Shown: one piece after another, positions 21,903 through 30,560 of the stretch
Position numbering within the stretch: position 1 is the first letter of the stretch
Layout: every line of letters starts with the position of its first letter
Origin: Larix kaempferi
Taxonomy: Eukaryota; Streptophyta; Pinopsida; Pinales; Pinaceae
DNA: 64,000 bases
Assembly (NCBI GenBank): GCA_027924585.1
Contig: BSBM01000372.1
Coordinates: forward strand, 32,544,001-32,608,000
Direction of reading: 5' to 3'
Translations under genes and position numbers: made by a program
The notes under the pieces: generated by a model
Database searches by the model: none
Seen by the model: the letters and a program-made list of their open reading frames with translations, nothing else
Told to the model about the DNA's origin: nothing

Positions 21903-22639
21903 TGTTGCTTGGGTTTTCACCCAAGCATGTGCTGATGAGCACCTACTAACTTGTAGTAGCAGTTTAGATTAAACAGTAAAAGTAAACAAATGTAAAAGGT
22001 AAATCTTGATCTAACATATGCAAATAAATAACTCTAGATTAAAAACATTAAACAAAATAGATCCATGAGAGACAGAAATAAAAAATTTGAATATTTTCCA
22101 TTACCTCAAAAGGTGAGGATGGTTGAGCTTGAGCAGCTACAATGGTGAGGTGCTCCAAAGCTCCAATGATCTCTTCTTTTCCAATATGCTAATGGGGATC
22201 TTCAAACTCAAAAAGGAGGCAAGGGCTCTCAAGAAAGAATTTGGCAGCATAAGGATAGGATGAATGTGGATGAATAGTGAAGAGCCCCTATCACCTTTTT
22301 ATAGTTTTTTGGTGATGGGGAATACCATTGTGGTTTAAGGAAACCAATGGTATTGACAAAAATGGTTTAGGTTTCTTTTTCCTCTTTTTCCCTCTTTTTC
22401 CTTTTTTGAATATATTTTATATTTTCATTCCCTTTTAATTGATTTTTGGGAATTTTGGACCCTTTTTTAGGGTTTTTGTATTTTTTTGAGGAAAATTACA
22501 TATTTTGAGGGGGGAAAGATGGATTTTGGTCTTTTTGGTGACCTTTTGAAGTTTTTAGAGGCTCAAATGGTGGAAAAAGTGGATAAATGGGTCATGGGAG
22601 TAGGGAAATGAGCTGGTGAGCACTTTTTGGGTGTTAACA
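21903..22639 (-). repeat. 5' LTR of element B (737 bp)
   Basis: Plus-strand ends TGTTGCTTGGGTTTTCACCC and TTTTTGGGTGTTAACA; on the minus strand it starts TGTTAACACCC. A PBS lies just left of it and chromovirus integrase DNA just right of it. A T-rich block at 22300-22560 includes repeated TTCCCTCTTTTTCC words. No second copy is present because the 3' end of the element is lost. Confidence 0.8.
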
Positions 22640-22880
22640 TGCTGACAACGTTGACATTCTCTAGTATCCAATACTACTTATGGCTAGAACCAAATGGAGA
22701 CTTCTTCATCAATTCTGGTAACTTGGTTTGAAACTTACAATTCGATCCCATTACCTTATTGAGACAAGACACATGAAAGACTGGATAATATTAGAGTGGG
22801 TTGGAAGAGCGAGGTTGTAGGACACTTTCCCAATGCGCTTGATAATCTTATAATCTTATAGGTTCCGTAGAACTTCAGTG
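22640..22880 (-). pseudogene. second copy of chromovirus integrase C-terminus
   Basis: The minus strand repeats the segment found at 14120-14333: linker, LALPTHS-like and RIGKV-like GPY/F remnants, then extends a little further upstream in integrase (AAACTAGCACTGAAGTTCTACGG region, the KLxPKFYG stretch). Base differences between the copies (for example at GGATAGAACC/GGCTAGAACC) show they are diverged family members rather than a very recent duplication. It is the right flank of the element B insertion and stops at about 22880, where unrelated sequence begins. Confidence 0.75.
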
Positions 22881-23308
22881 CTAGTTTTTGGTAGAGTTTA
22901 TCTTTACGTGATGCTTTTGATCAGGTTGAAGGTGAAGAAAAAATTGATATCATTCTACAAAGGAATGTTCTCAATGATGATGGTAAAATTGTTGTTTCAT
23001 TATATTTTGATCCATAACCAAATTGTCCTTAAGTGTGCAGAGAATGGATTCTCTAGTGCAAAGTGTGTTATTCATTACATGAACCTTGCAGGTGCTTGCT
23101 AAATAGGAATTCAATGGAAAGAGTTTTATGCTTGCTAAATTCTTATGGTATCATTTGGGTAGCTCCATGATAAGTGGTATTATGCTTGAGGATTATGCGG
23201 TCAATAGAGTTATCCATGGGATCTTCAGAGGAAATCCACATTTATTTTTTCAGCCGACGTTTTGAATCGTTAGCTAGTTTCATCCTCGAGACATAAAGAA
23301 GTTGAGAT
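22881..23308 (+). other. unrecognised flank with coding-like frames
   Basis: A frame at 22878-23102 (74 codons) and another reading DAFDQVEGEEKIDIILQRN look coding-like but match nothing I know. Removing the insertion 23314-27121 joins this flank to 27127-27235, where the frame continues LKQTPPPKERLKRLSDVDKI before a stop. It might be a decayed gene fragment or an old repeat. Confidence 0.25.
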
Positions 23309-23313
23309 CAAGA

Positions 23314-23466
23314 TGTTATCAGACAATCCACTCGATCGGACGCGAGCCGGATCTCCCTAGCTCAAAGTGAGTCTAGAACAAATAGAACAGACTACTAATG
23401 CATTTCCTAGATCTACTTAAGTATCGAGTACTGGATGTCTTACCTTTCACTACACAATCCTTTCTC
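23314..23466 (-). repeat. truncated 3' LTR of element 2 (153 bp left)
   Basis: Matches the first 150 bases of 26223-27121 (TGTTATCAGACAATCCACTC ... ACAATCCTTTCTC). The match ends abruptly at about 23466, where gag sequence of the same element starts. Confidence 0.85.
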
Positions 23467-24120
23467 TCAAAGGTTGACCAGTCTTATTAGTGGTCTTGTG
23501 GTGGGAAGGTTGTTCTAGTGATCCAAAAGATATCGGATGAACCGGGATTGGTCATTAAGGGGGGTAACGATGGGTCTTGAACCCATCGTTGGAGACTTGA
23601 CTGCCGAAACTCTTCAGCCATGGAACGAAAGTGAGCTAATTGGTCACGAAAGTAGGCTAAAGTGTCGTCTGGAGTAGTCCCACTAGGTGGGGATGAGATG
23701 GAAAAATGAGCCACTAGGTGGTATGTAGAAGATGTCCAATAAGCTGCTGAAGGACCAACAGCTGTTGTAGGTTCGTCCTGGGGTCGATTTATCCATTCCA
23801 ACAATCCAGGTTCTCCCGGGATGACGAGAGAAAGGTCTTGTGAAGCGGGGATTTGTGCTCCTTCATCCTGCGATGGATGAGAGGCAAGTGAATCCAGAGG
23901 AGTTTGTGGAAACAAAAGTCCTCCAACATTCAGAGTGGGGTTTTCCACTTCAGTAACTACGATCGCGTTACGCTGATCCATTCTTACCCTCGAAATAACC
24001 TCCGGATTAAGGGGATATTCGGGTGATAAGTTTAAGATCCTATGGGACCTTCTCCAAGGAAAATCCACCAGAGCGTCAGGATAATCAGCCAGGATGGCTG
24101 AAACAACGTTTCTCCTAAGG
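23467..24120 (-). pseudogene. gag N-terminal fragment (element 2)
   Basis: Open minus-strand frame 23487-24068 (193 codons; MDFPWRRSHRILNLSPEYPL). Its end (SSDIFWITRTTFPPQDH, over 23487-23540) aligns with 4080-4150 of element 1, in the N-terminal region of gag upstream of the Pro/Gly tract. No capsid or zinc knuckle is present; the frame is cut by the deletion join. A helix-like stretch DDTLAYFRDQLAHFRSMAEE is visible. It contains no stop over 193 codons, but without capsid it cannot form a functional Gag. Confidence 0.6.
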
Positions 24121-26200
24121 GTATGCTAAAAGAAAAGCAGTCCAGAAAAACCTACTCAAACTAAGGCAACAAGCAAACTTATGTGACAGAGTGGATTCAA
24201 AATTTTGGAACCTCACGGGATTATCAAGGCATCGCAAACCGCGATATACTGTAGGGTCTAACAATATGACGCGATGAGGATTGGGACCGTACCCTTTCCT
24301 GCATACCCGATTACCTGGACAGTACGTGTGTGCTAATCTCCCCGAGTGCTGTTCTTGGTGTATTTCTTTGCCAAGATGGCCAAATGGTTAACTCAGTTGG
24401 TTTCAGGAATCCTAGTGGTGTCTCCCGATATACGAAAGGTACGTGGGAGCTCCAATCCATAGTGGTGCTATCTAATGCACAATCGTTCGGCAAGAGACCT
24501 TCCGATATACTACCGAGTACGTGATACACCTTTCGATATACGCCAAGTATGGATTATGGTACTTGGTGGGTACGTGAAGGATCTCAATATACCGATAAGT
24601 ACGTGGAAGACTACAATACCCCTGGGATACAGTGTTGAAAAATAACGACAACTGCCATGCTTAACGACGCCGGAACACGTCTCTAACTTACACACAAGTT
24701 GCTAAAAATTTTACCTAGTTCAACCGTTAATTTTATCATGGACGGTTAGGTGAATGCATGAGGTGATTACATAATCGGAAGCATAATGCAAGCCCTGGCT
24801 ACATGCACGAAATATTCTGTTCTTTCAATGAATTCTAGCTATGGGAGGGAGAAAACTTTTTCCAATAGTATTGCCAAAACAAACTCAATGCAACACAATC
24901 CCAATTCAAACAAAACTTGACTATGAAAGTATTCTTTCATTTTCGACGAAACACAAAAAATCACAACACTACTATCCAAATCACAACATTTTTCCTTTTC
25001 TTTTTCTTTTCAAATCAAAACGACACTAGGTAATGAAAAGAGAGGATTCTGAAATGGAATATGCAAGTTTTTCAATTTCACTTTCAATGGTCTAAAAGCA
25101 ACAAAAATTAAAAATGCATCTACTTTCCTTAGCATGGAGTCAGTTTTGCAAAAATCGAAGCATTCTTTGAGTCTTTCAAGAAAATTAGCAATTCATAATT
25201 CGAGAAAAACACAATAGATCATACATTCATTCAATTCTTCCAAAACATAAACGAGAATTTTCCAATGCACAACAATTTTCTTCAATAATGTTCAAGAAAT
25301 GATGGGAAAGAAGCACTTCTTAACTTTTCAATGGATGCATCAAAGAATAAACTTAATAGCAGTTGAGCTTTCAGATCTAAATGATTTAAAAGAAAACACT
25401 ACTTGCAGCACTCAGTACACTTAGAAAACTCAAGAAAAGATAAGCACTCAATCAAGCTGAAAGACACACTTAACTCAAAATCGAGCAGCAGCAAGCAAAG
25501 CTCAAAACAAATGTAAATGAGGTCTAGAAGCTGATCTAATGTAATGATCAGATCAGGGATGGAAGGAAGGGAATGCAAGGGTGAGCGGATGAAGGTGGAG
25601 GAGATAAGAGTATCCACCACTACCAGTCTTCAAACTTGTCCAAGATAGAACCCAAAATCAATCCAAACAGAACCAAACACTCAAAACACAAATCATAGGT
25701 GGGATCTTTGGCTGGATCTTGCAGCATAGAGGGAGTTCATACAGCAAACCAAAGTCGAGACTATAAAATGGAGAGGAGATTTCTGCATGCCAAAAATTTG
25801 ACAAATCGGTGCACTCTGTGCTTGTACACAGTGTGACATTGCAGTTTTCCTACACAGGAAGTGCGACGATGTCATAGTATACCAATGCAAGGGATGCGAC
25901 GAGTATATAACAGGTAAAGAATAGAGACCCAGAATGACACAGTGTCACTCTGTTGCCACTGCCCAGGTGCGACAGGCAAAGTCTAAATTCAAAAATGAAT
26001 CAGATCTCTCAGCAATGAACCATGGAATGGTTTGGGAATGAGTTGTATGAACTCAGAGGAAGTAGATCAGAGTCTTCAATACGAAGATCTGATAGTGAAA
26101 TCAACTCCAAGAAGTAAAATGGAAAAAAATAAAAGGCTTGTGTCAAGAAATCAACTAAAAATGACTCTTAGATTGACAACTACTGACCAAATTCTATGTC
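24121..26200 (-). other. leader of element 2, with an extra ~650-bp segment
   Basis: 24790-26200 aligns with 4310-5700 of element 1. The part 24121-24790 has no counterpart there and holds four degenerate copies of a CGATATAC...TACGTG motif. No ORF is convincing. Confidence 0.6.
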
Positions 26201-26218
26201 TCCCTAGTATGGTCGCCA
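26201..26218 (-). other. primer-binding site (element 2)
   Basis: Minus strand TGGCGACCATACTAGGGA, four bases inside the LTR edge at 26223. Less decayed than its counterpart at 5701-5718. Confidence 0.7.
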
Positions 26219-26222
26219 GATT

Positions 26223-27121
26223 TGTTATCAGACAATCCACTCGAGCGAATGCGAGCTGGATCTCCCTAGCTCAAAGTGAGTCTAGAACAAATAGAACAGA
26301 CTACTAATGCATTTCCTAGATCTACTCAAGGATCAAGTACTAGATGTCTTACCTTTCACTACGCAATCCTTTCTCCTGAATGTTGCTCCATGTCTCACAA
26401 TTGTCGGATCCAAGCTGCAAGACCTTTCAAGACAAGAAACAAGAGAGACCAGTAAAAGACATCTATACAATAAGAGATCTAAGTAAACAATTAAGCAGGT
26501 AAACTACTCAATATCATTACACACATGAGCAACATTGGTGGAAAGCATTTGTATTACTGCAAATAGAGGAGTACATAGTAGAGATATAGAACTACAACCA
26601 AGGCTTAACGTTGTAGCCCTTCTCCGACGAATCCAAATTCCATATCCTTCCAAGGAAGTATGAGTTCTCCAATAGGTGAGTGGAGATGTTCTAAGAGTGA
26701 TTTCACCAGCATGTAGATACCATAGCCTTCCTCCTTTTGGGACGGGAGTGAGCTTCATTTATATAGGACTAAGTGGATAGGGTATGGATAGGATAGGTTG
26801 AGAGATGGTAGGAGAGGCTTAAGGGATCTCTCCAAAGGTTTAGGAACCGAGTGCCAACTCTTCCAAGAGGTTAGGGATAGGGTCCCAAGTCAGGAAGCTT
26901 CGAGATGGACCTCGAAGAAGCTATGTTTTCCATCTAACTGACTTCGTCGCACCCTGTAATGGAGCAAGGTGCGATGTCGCATGTTGCTAGTGTGAAGCCT
27001 ATGACGACCCTTCAAAACTTAGCACAATTGGGTACAGATCCTCCCAGGATGATTACTTAGTCTAGGTATCTTTAGGGGTGTATACACTGAATCTTATGAT
27101 GAGTAGATTTTGGGTGTAACA
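26223..27121 (-). repeat. 5' LTR of element 2 (899 bp)
   Basis: TGTTATCAGACAATCC to TTTTGGGTGTAACA, the same length as the LTR at 5723-6621 and similar throughout. Flanked on the right by CAAGA, the target duplication. Confidence 0.9.
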
Positions 27122-27126
27122 CAAGA

Positions 27127-27515
27127 AGGCTGCTTAGATGGTTACAAATATATGTTGAAACAGACACCACCACCAAAGGAAAGGCTGAAAAGGTTGAGCG
27201 ATGTAGATAAGATTCAAAGGGAATAAGGTTTTTAGGGTTTTAATTATTTATTATTTATTGATTTATTAGATTTTTTGAAATAGGTTTTTTTAATTAATAA
27301 TTATTTATTATTTTACTTTAATTAATTATGGTTTTTAATTATATGTTATTATTATTTTTAATTAATTGAGGTTTTTTTATTATTTATTATTTATTAAATT
27401 ATTAGAATGTTTTAAAATAAGGTTTATAATTAACTATTATTTATAATCCTATTGTGAATTAATTATTTAGGGGTAAAAGCTAGGTTTTTTTAAATTTTAT
27501 AATTCTTTATTATGT
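27127..27515. other. flank followed by AT-rich low-complexity DNA
   Basis: 27127-27235 continues the flank interrupted at 23308. 27236-27515 is almost pure TTATTTATT/TTAATTAATT-type sequence with no gene. The chromovirus integrase starts at its right edge. Confidence 0.6.
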
Positions 27516-28462
27516 TACTTTGAATTATACTACAACTCTACAAGGGGAATATTTTTTTTCCATTGGTTCATATTTTTAGAATTGAAACATCACAAATAAG
27601 TTTCTAACCACTTGTTGGACACTTATATTTTACAATCTATTTGGGGGTGATATGTAGTGCTTAGATTCAACATGGTGCCCTGAAGTTTAAACAACTCCTA
27701 CAAAAAATTTCTAGTGAATATGTGCTACCAATTTGAGACAATGAAATTAGGCATGCCATGTAACTTTATAAAATTATATAAGAAGACTTGGGAAACTAAG
27801 GAGGGGGTAAATGGGTGTGACAAGGCATAAAAAGGACTGTAGTTGGAAATCCAATTGACTACCACCATGATGACTAATTTGTTACTAGCTATTGGGAGTC
27901 CCACTATAAAATCCATAGAGATGTTAGTCCATATATGTGTTGAGATCAATAGTGGTTGTAGTTCCCCTAGAATATTCACTATATCACCCTTGTGTGTTTG
28001 GAAAGTGTCATAAGACATGAAAAGATTATAGATGTTTATTTTCATGTCTTCCCAAAAGAATGATCACTTAGTTCTTTCATAGTTTTTATAAAATCCAGAG
28101 CCACCTATTGTAGGTGATGAATGAAACTCCCCCAATAACCTTTGTTTTAAGGTAGAATTCTTTCCCAAAAAAATCAACTCTTTATTCCTCCATATATCTT
28201 GGTTCCAAGTCTATCCTTTAGGAGGTTTTATATCTTCTTGGATACTTTGGATGAATAGAACTATAGTTTATTTGTTGACTATTCTTGAAGGGATTCTTTG
28301 ATCTTACTAGGAATGGTTAAGAATAAGGAAAAGAAGGATCCATCTTCCTCAAATTTCTTGGATAAAGCATTAACCACCGCATTTCCTTTATCCTTATTAT
28401 ATATACTATCATAATCATAGCCCAACATCTTTGTGACCCACTTAATTTGTTCTAGTGATGGC
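27516..28462 (-). pseudogene. chromovirus RNase H end and integrase (minus strand)
   Basis: From the right: end of RNase H (SLEQIKWVTKMLGYDYDSIY, VVNALSKKF), decayed zinc-binding region, then the integrase core in open frame 27725-28045: ISMDFIVGLPIASNKLVIMV (first catalytic Asp), LHGMPNFIVSN (second), and in the adjoining decayed part LSTTYHPQIDCKI (the Glu region, Glu lost). The protein integrates element cDNA. The C-terminus is missing: coding similarity stops at about 27515 in AT-rich DNA. RNase H and integrase are one gene with 29961-30560, split by the solo LTR. Confidence 0.85.
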
Positions 28463-28481
28463 TGTTAAAGTTACAGCATCA

Positions 28482-28679
28482 AGCTCGTGGGGGGTAGCTT
28501 AAGTGGTAAAGATGAAAAGTTGTAAATGGAAGTTCACATGTTCGAATCCCCCCAATATTACATGTGCTCCATGGTTTGGGCCCTATGGATGCACATAGTG
28601 GTATAGTGGTAGCGATATTGGATCCCTGGACCCAATGCCACGTGAGTACCATCCCAATTCCAGTTGTCGATTCCCCTAG

Positions 28680-28749
<70 letters not shown>

Positions 28750-28751
28750 CG
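28482..28751 (+). mobile_element. tRNA-derived SINE, apparently dimeric, with (TA)n(GA)n tail
   Basis: Flanked by a perfect 7-bp repeat AGCATCA (28475-28481 and 28752-28758). Unit 1 has a pol III A-box-like TAGCTTAAGTGG at 28495 and a B box TGTTCGAATCC at 28539-28549. Unit 2 has a tRNA-like CATAGTGGTATAGTGGTAGC at 28594 and a B-box-like TGTCGATTCCCC at 28664. The spacing in each unit (about 45 and 65 bp between boxes) is compatible with internal promoters. The tail is about 44 bp of TA and 25 bp of GA instead of poly(A). SINEs are transcribed by RNA polymerase III and moved by LINE proteins. Not a functional tRNA gene: no cloverleaf is evident. Confidence 0.65.
28681..28751. repeat. (TA)n(GA)n compound microsatellite
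   Basis: ATAATATATA... switching to GAGA... at about 28727. It forms the 3' tail of the SINE candidate. A similar compound microsatellite is at 38753-38796 and GA-rich runs at 39268-39285. Confidence 0.9.
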
Positions 28752-29960
28752 AGCATCATGATTCATTCTCCAAGTCAATCTCGTGTGTTAAGATTGAGCC
28801 TCATGTGTCGAGGTAGTGCCTTATAGGAGCCTGATTTGGACTCAGAAAAATTGGAGAAGAATATTGAGTTGGACTCAAGAATGAATAAGCATCATGTGTT
28901 GAGGTGGTGCCTCATGTGTTGAGGTAATGCTTTGCATGTCAAAGCATGAATGGTGTGTGATGTACTACTAACCATGGTTGAGATATTAAGACTTCTATAG
29001 ACACTGGCCACCTCCAGAGTGAATTACTTTAGCATATGACCACTTGGAAAGATAGTAGAACAAGATGATCACATCATTAGGAAAATATCCTTAGTATATT
29101 TGATATGATAATTAATTAAGTTGTCACATGTGGACCATGCAGATAAGACAAGAGATAAAGATAAGATGTGATAAGGTAAGAGAGAATTCAATTTGCACAC
29201 TTCGGTGATGATAAAGACTTAAATTAAATAAGAGAGAAATTCAATTGATAAAATTCAATGATATTAACAAAGAATACTTCAGTCAATTAAAGGAGAACTT
29301 GAATTGTTGACTTTCGTGATGTTAATAAGAAAGACTTCAGTTAAAAGAGTTAACTAAGTGATCACAAAGAAGATCTAGTTAAATAAGTGGTTGCATAAAT
29401 ACACTTGAGTTGTGACACTTGAGTTGAAACACTTGAGTTGCGACACTTGCATGACAACACTTGAGTTGCGACACTTGCATGATGACACTTCAGTTATCCA
29501 CCTAACTAAGTGGTCTAGCATTTACTTAAAGGGCGATTTCATTCTGGATTCAGTACACAGAGATAAATCTATTGCATGAGAAGTAAGGTGCACTTTTCCA
29601 TGCAAATTTGATGTATTCAATATTGGAGTGAATTATATTGAAGGCAATTTTGTGCATGTAACCAATATTAGCGAATTGGTTGAGTGGAGATTTATTCTTC
29701 TAAGTTTCTCTTCTTTATATATCTCTCTTGCTATGATATATGCACCATGGTTTCTTGATGTAATCTGCTTATTGTGAAGCAAGTCATTCTCTGTTATCAA
29801 TCAATATACCAAGGAATATTTTGTTGGGGTTTTCTCCCTCAAGTTATAGAGGGTTTCCCCATGGTAAATTTATCTGTCATGTGTGAATGCTTATGCTTAT
29901 GATTGTTAATTGATTTCAAGTACTATTGTATTTCTGAATTAAAGATAAAAAAAATTAACA

Positions 29961-30560
29961 ATGACAACCTTTGTTCTAGGAAATACTTTAGACTATGGTG
30001 ATCAATCTTGATATAGAAATTCCTCCCTATGAGTTACTTGCACCATGAATTAACTACATGAAGGATGGCCATCATCTCTTTTTCATATGTTGATTCATCC
30101 AAATTGTGCAGTGAAACAACTACTTACTAGTTAATTCAAAGGGGTGCCCTTCTTGCATCAATACTACTCTAGGACTTCTTCCCAAGGCATCAAATTCTAA
30201 GGAAAAAAGTCCTAGTAAAATATGGAATTGGAGTACTACACATGGTATCCTTTAAAGCTGGGAAGGCCTCCTTAGCTACTTTTATCCATATAGAGGAATT
30301 CGGTTTTAGTGGTGAATTTAAGGGAGCAACAATATTTTCATAACTTTTTCACAGACTTCTTGTAGACTCGGCCAATAATTCCTAAGAACCTATGTAATAT
30401 CTTGAGGGTCTTATGGCGAGGCCAATATTTCATATCCACAACTTTTTTGGTCCTATTTGTACTCCATCATGACATACAATGTGACCCAAGTACTCAACCT
30501 CTAAATCCCCAAAAGCACATTTGCAGCTAGTAAGAGGTCGTCACCATACACTACTCCAGA
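29961..30560 (-). pseudogene. chromovirus RT end and RNase H (minus strand)
   Basis: From the right: VEYLGHIVCHDGVQIGPKK (end of RT, about 30470-30530), KTLKILHRFLGI (thumb), then RNase H with FFSLEFDALGRSPRVVLMQEG (catalytic FDA at about 30180) and FLEQRLS at the break. In functional relatives this follows the RT palm; the palm itself (YVDD) is not recognisable to the right of 30600. Many stops and frameshifts. Continuous with 27516-28462 once the solo LTR is removed. Confidence 0.82.

Larger units (their letters stand above)
14334..22639 (-). mobile_element. Ty3/gypsy (Tat-like) element B with two gag modules, 3' end lost
   Basis: Minus-strand order from the right: LTR (21903-22639), primer-binding site, 1.6-kb leader, gag module 1 (capsid plus zinc knuckle), gag module 2 (Pro/Gly tract, capsid, zinc knuckle), protease, RT, RNase H. 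Integrase and the 3' LTR are missing; RNase H is joined directly to a chromovirus integrase tail at 14334. Module 2 to RT closely matches element 1, whereas module 1, leader and LTR do not. It is therefore probably a recombinant of two Tat-like families. Inserted into a chromovirus whose remaining flank is at 22640. Confidence 0.85.
23314..27121 (-). mobile_element. internally deleted Ty3/gypsy element 2 with target duplication CAAGA
   Basis: Same family as element 1. The outer ends TGTTATCAG (23314) and GGTGTAACA (27121) are intact and flanked by a perfect 5-bp direct repeat, CAAGA at 23309-23313 and 27122-27126. From the right: full 5' LTR, PBS, leader, the beginning of gag, then 153 bp of the 3' LTR. 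The middle of gag, all of pol and about 750 bp of the 3' LTR are gone, by a single deletion with its join near 23466. Confidence 0.88.
28463..29960 (+). repeat. solo LTR inside chromovirus RNase H, near-perfect target duplication
   Basis: Begins TGTTAAAGTTACAGCATC and ends AAAAAATTAACA, flanked by ATGGC (28458-28462) and ATGAC (29961-29965), a 5-bp target duplication with one mismatch. Without it RNase H reads on (FLEQRLS to SLEQIKWV). The 3' third has LTR-like R/U5 character: GTTGGGGTTTTCTCCC, then GGGTTTCCCCATGG. A minisatellite of ACACTTGAGTTGCG units is at 29403-29487. The SINE at 28482-28751 sits near its left end. Net length without the SINE and its duplicate is about 1.2 kb. Confidence 0.78.

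Noticed and set aside
22881-23102. A PPR-repeat gene fragment
   Set aside because: A few residues resembled a PPR unit, but spacing and key positions do not fit. Left as unrecognised.
27225-27240. Telomere-like TTTAGGG
   Set aside because: A single occurrence in AT-rich DNA, not a tandem array.
28495-28560. A functional tRNA gene
   Set aside because: A- and B-box-like sequences are present, but there is no visible cloverleaf, acceptor stem or anticodon arm, and the flanking 7-bp duplication fits a SINE.
28564-28778. ORFs with poly-(IY) and poly-(RE) runs
   Set aside because: Translation of the TA/GA microsatellite. The same applies to 38583-38951 and 39226-39458.
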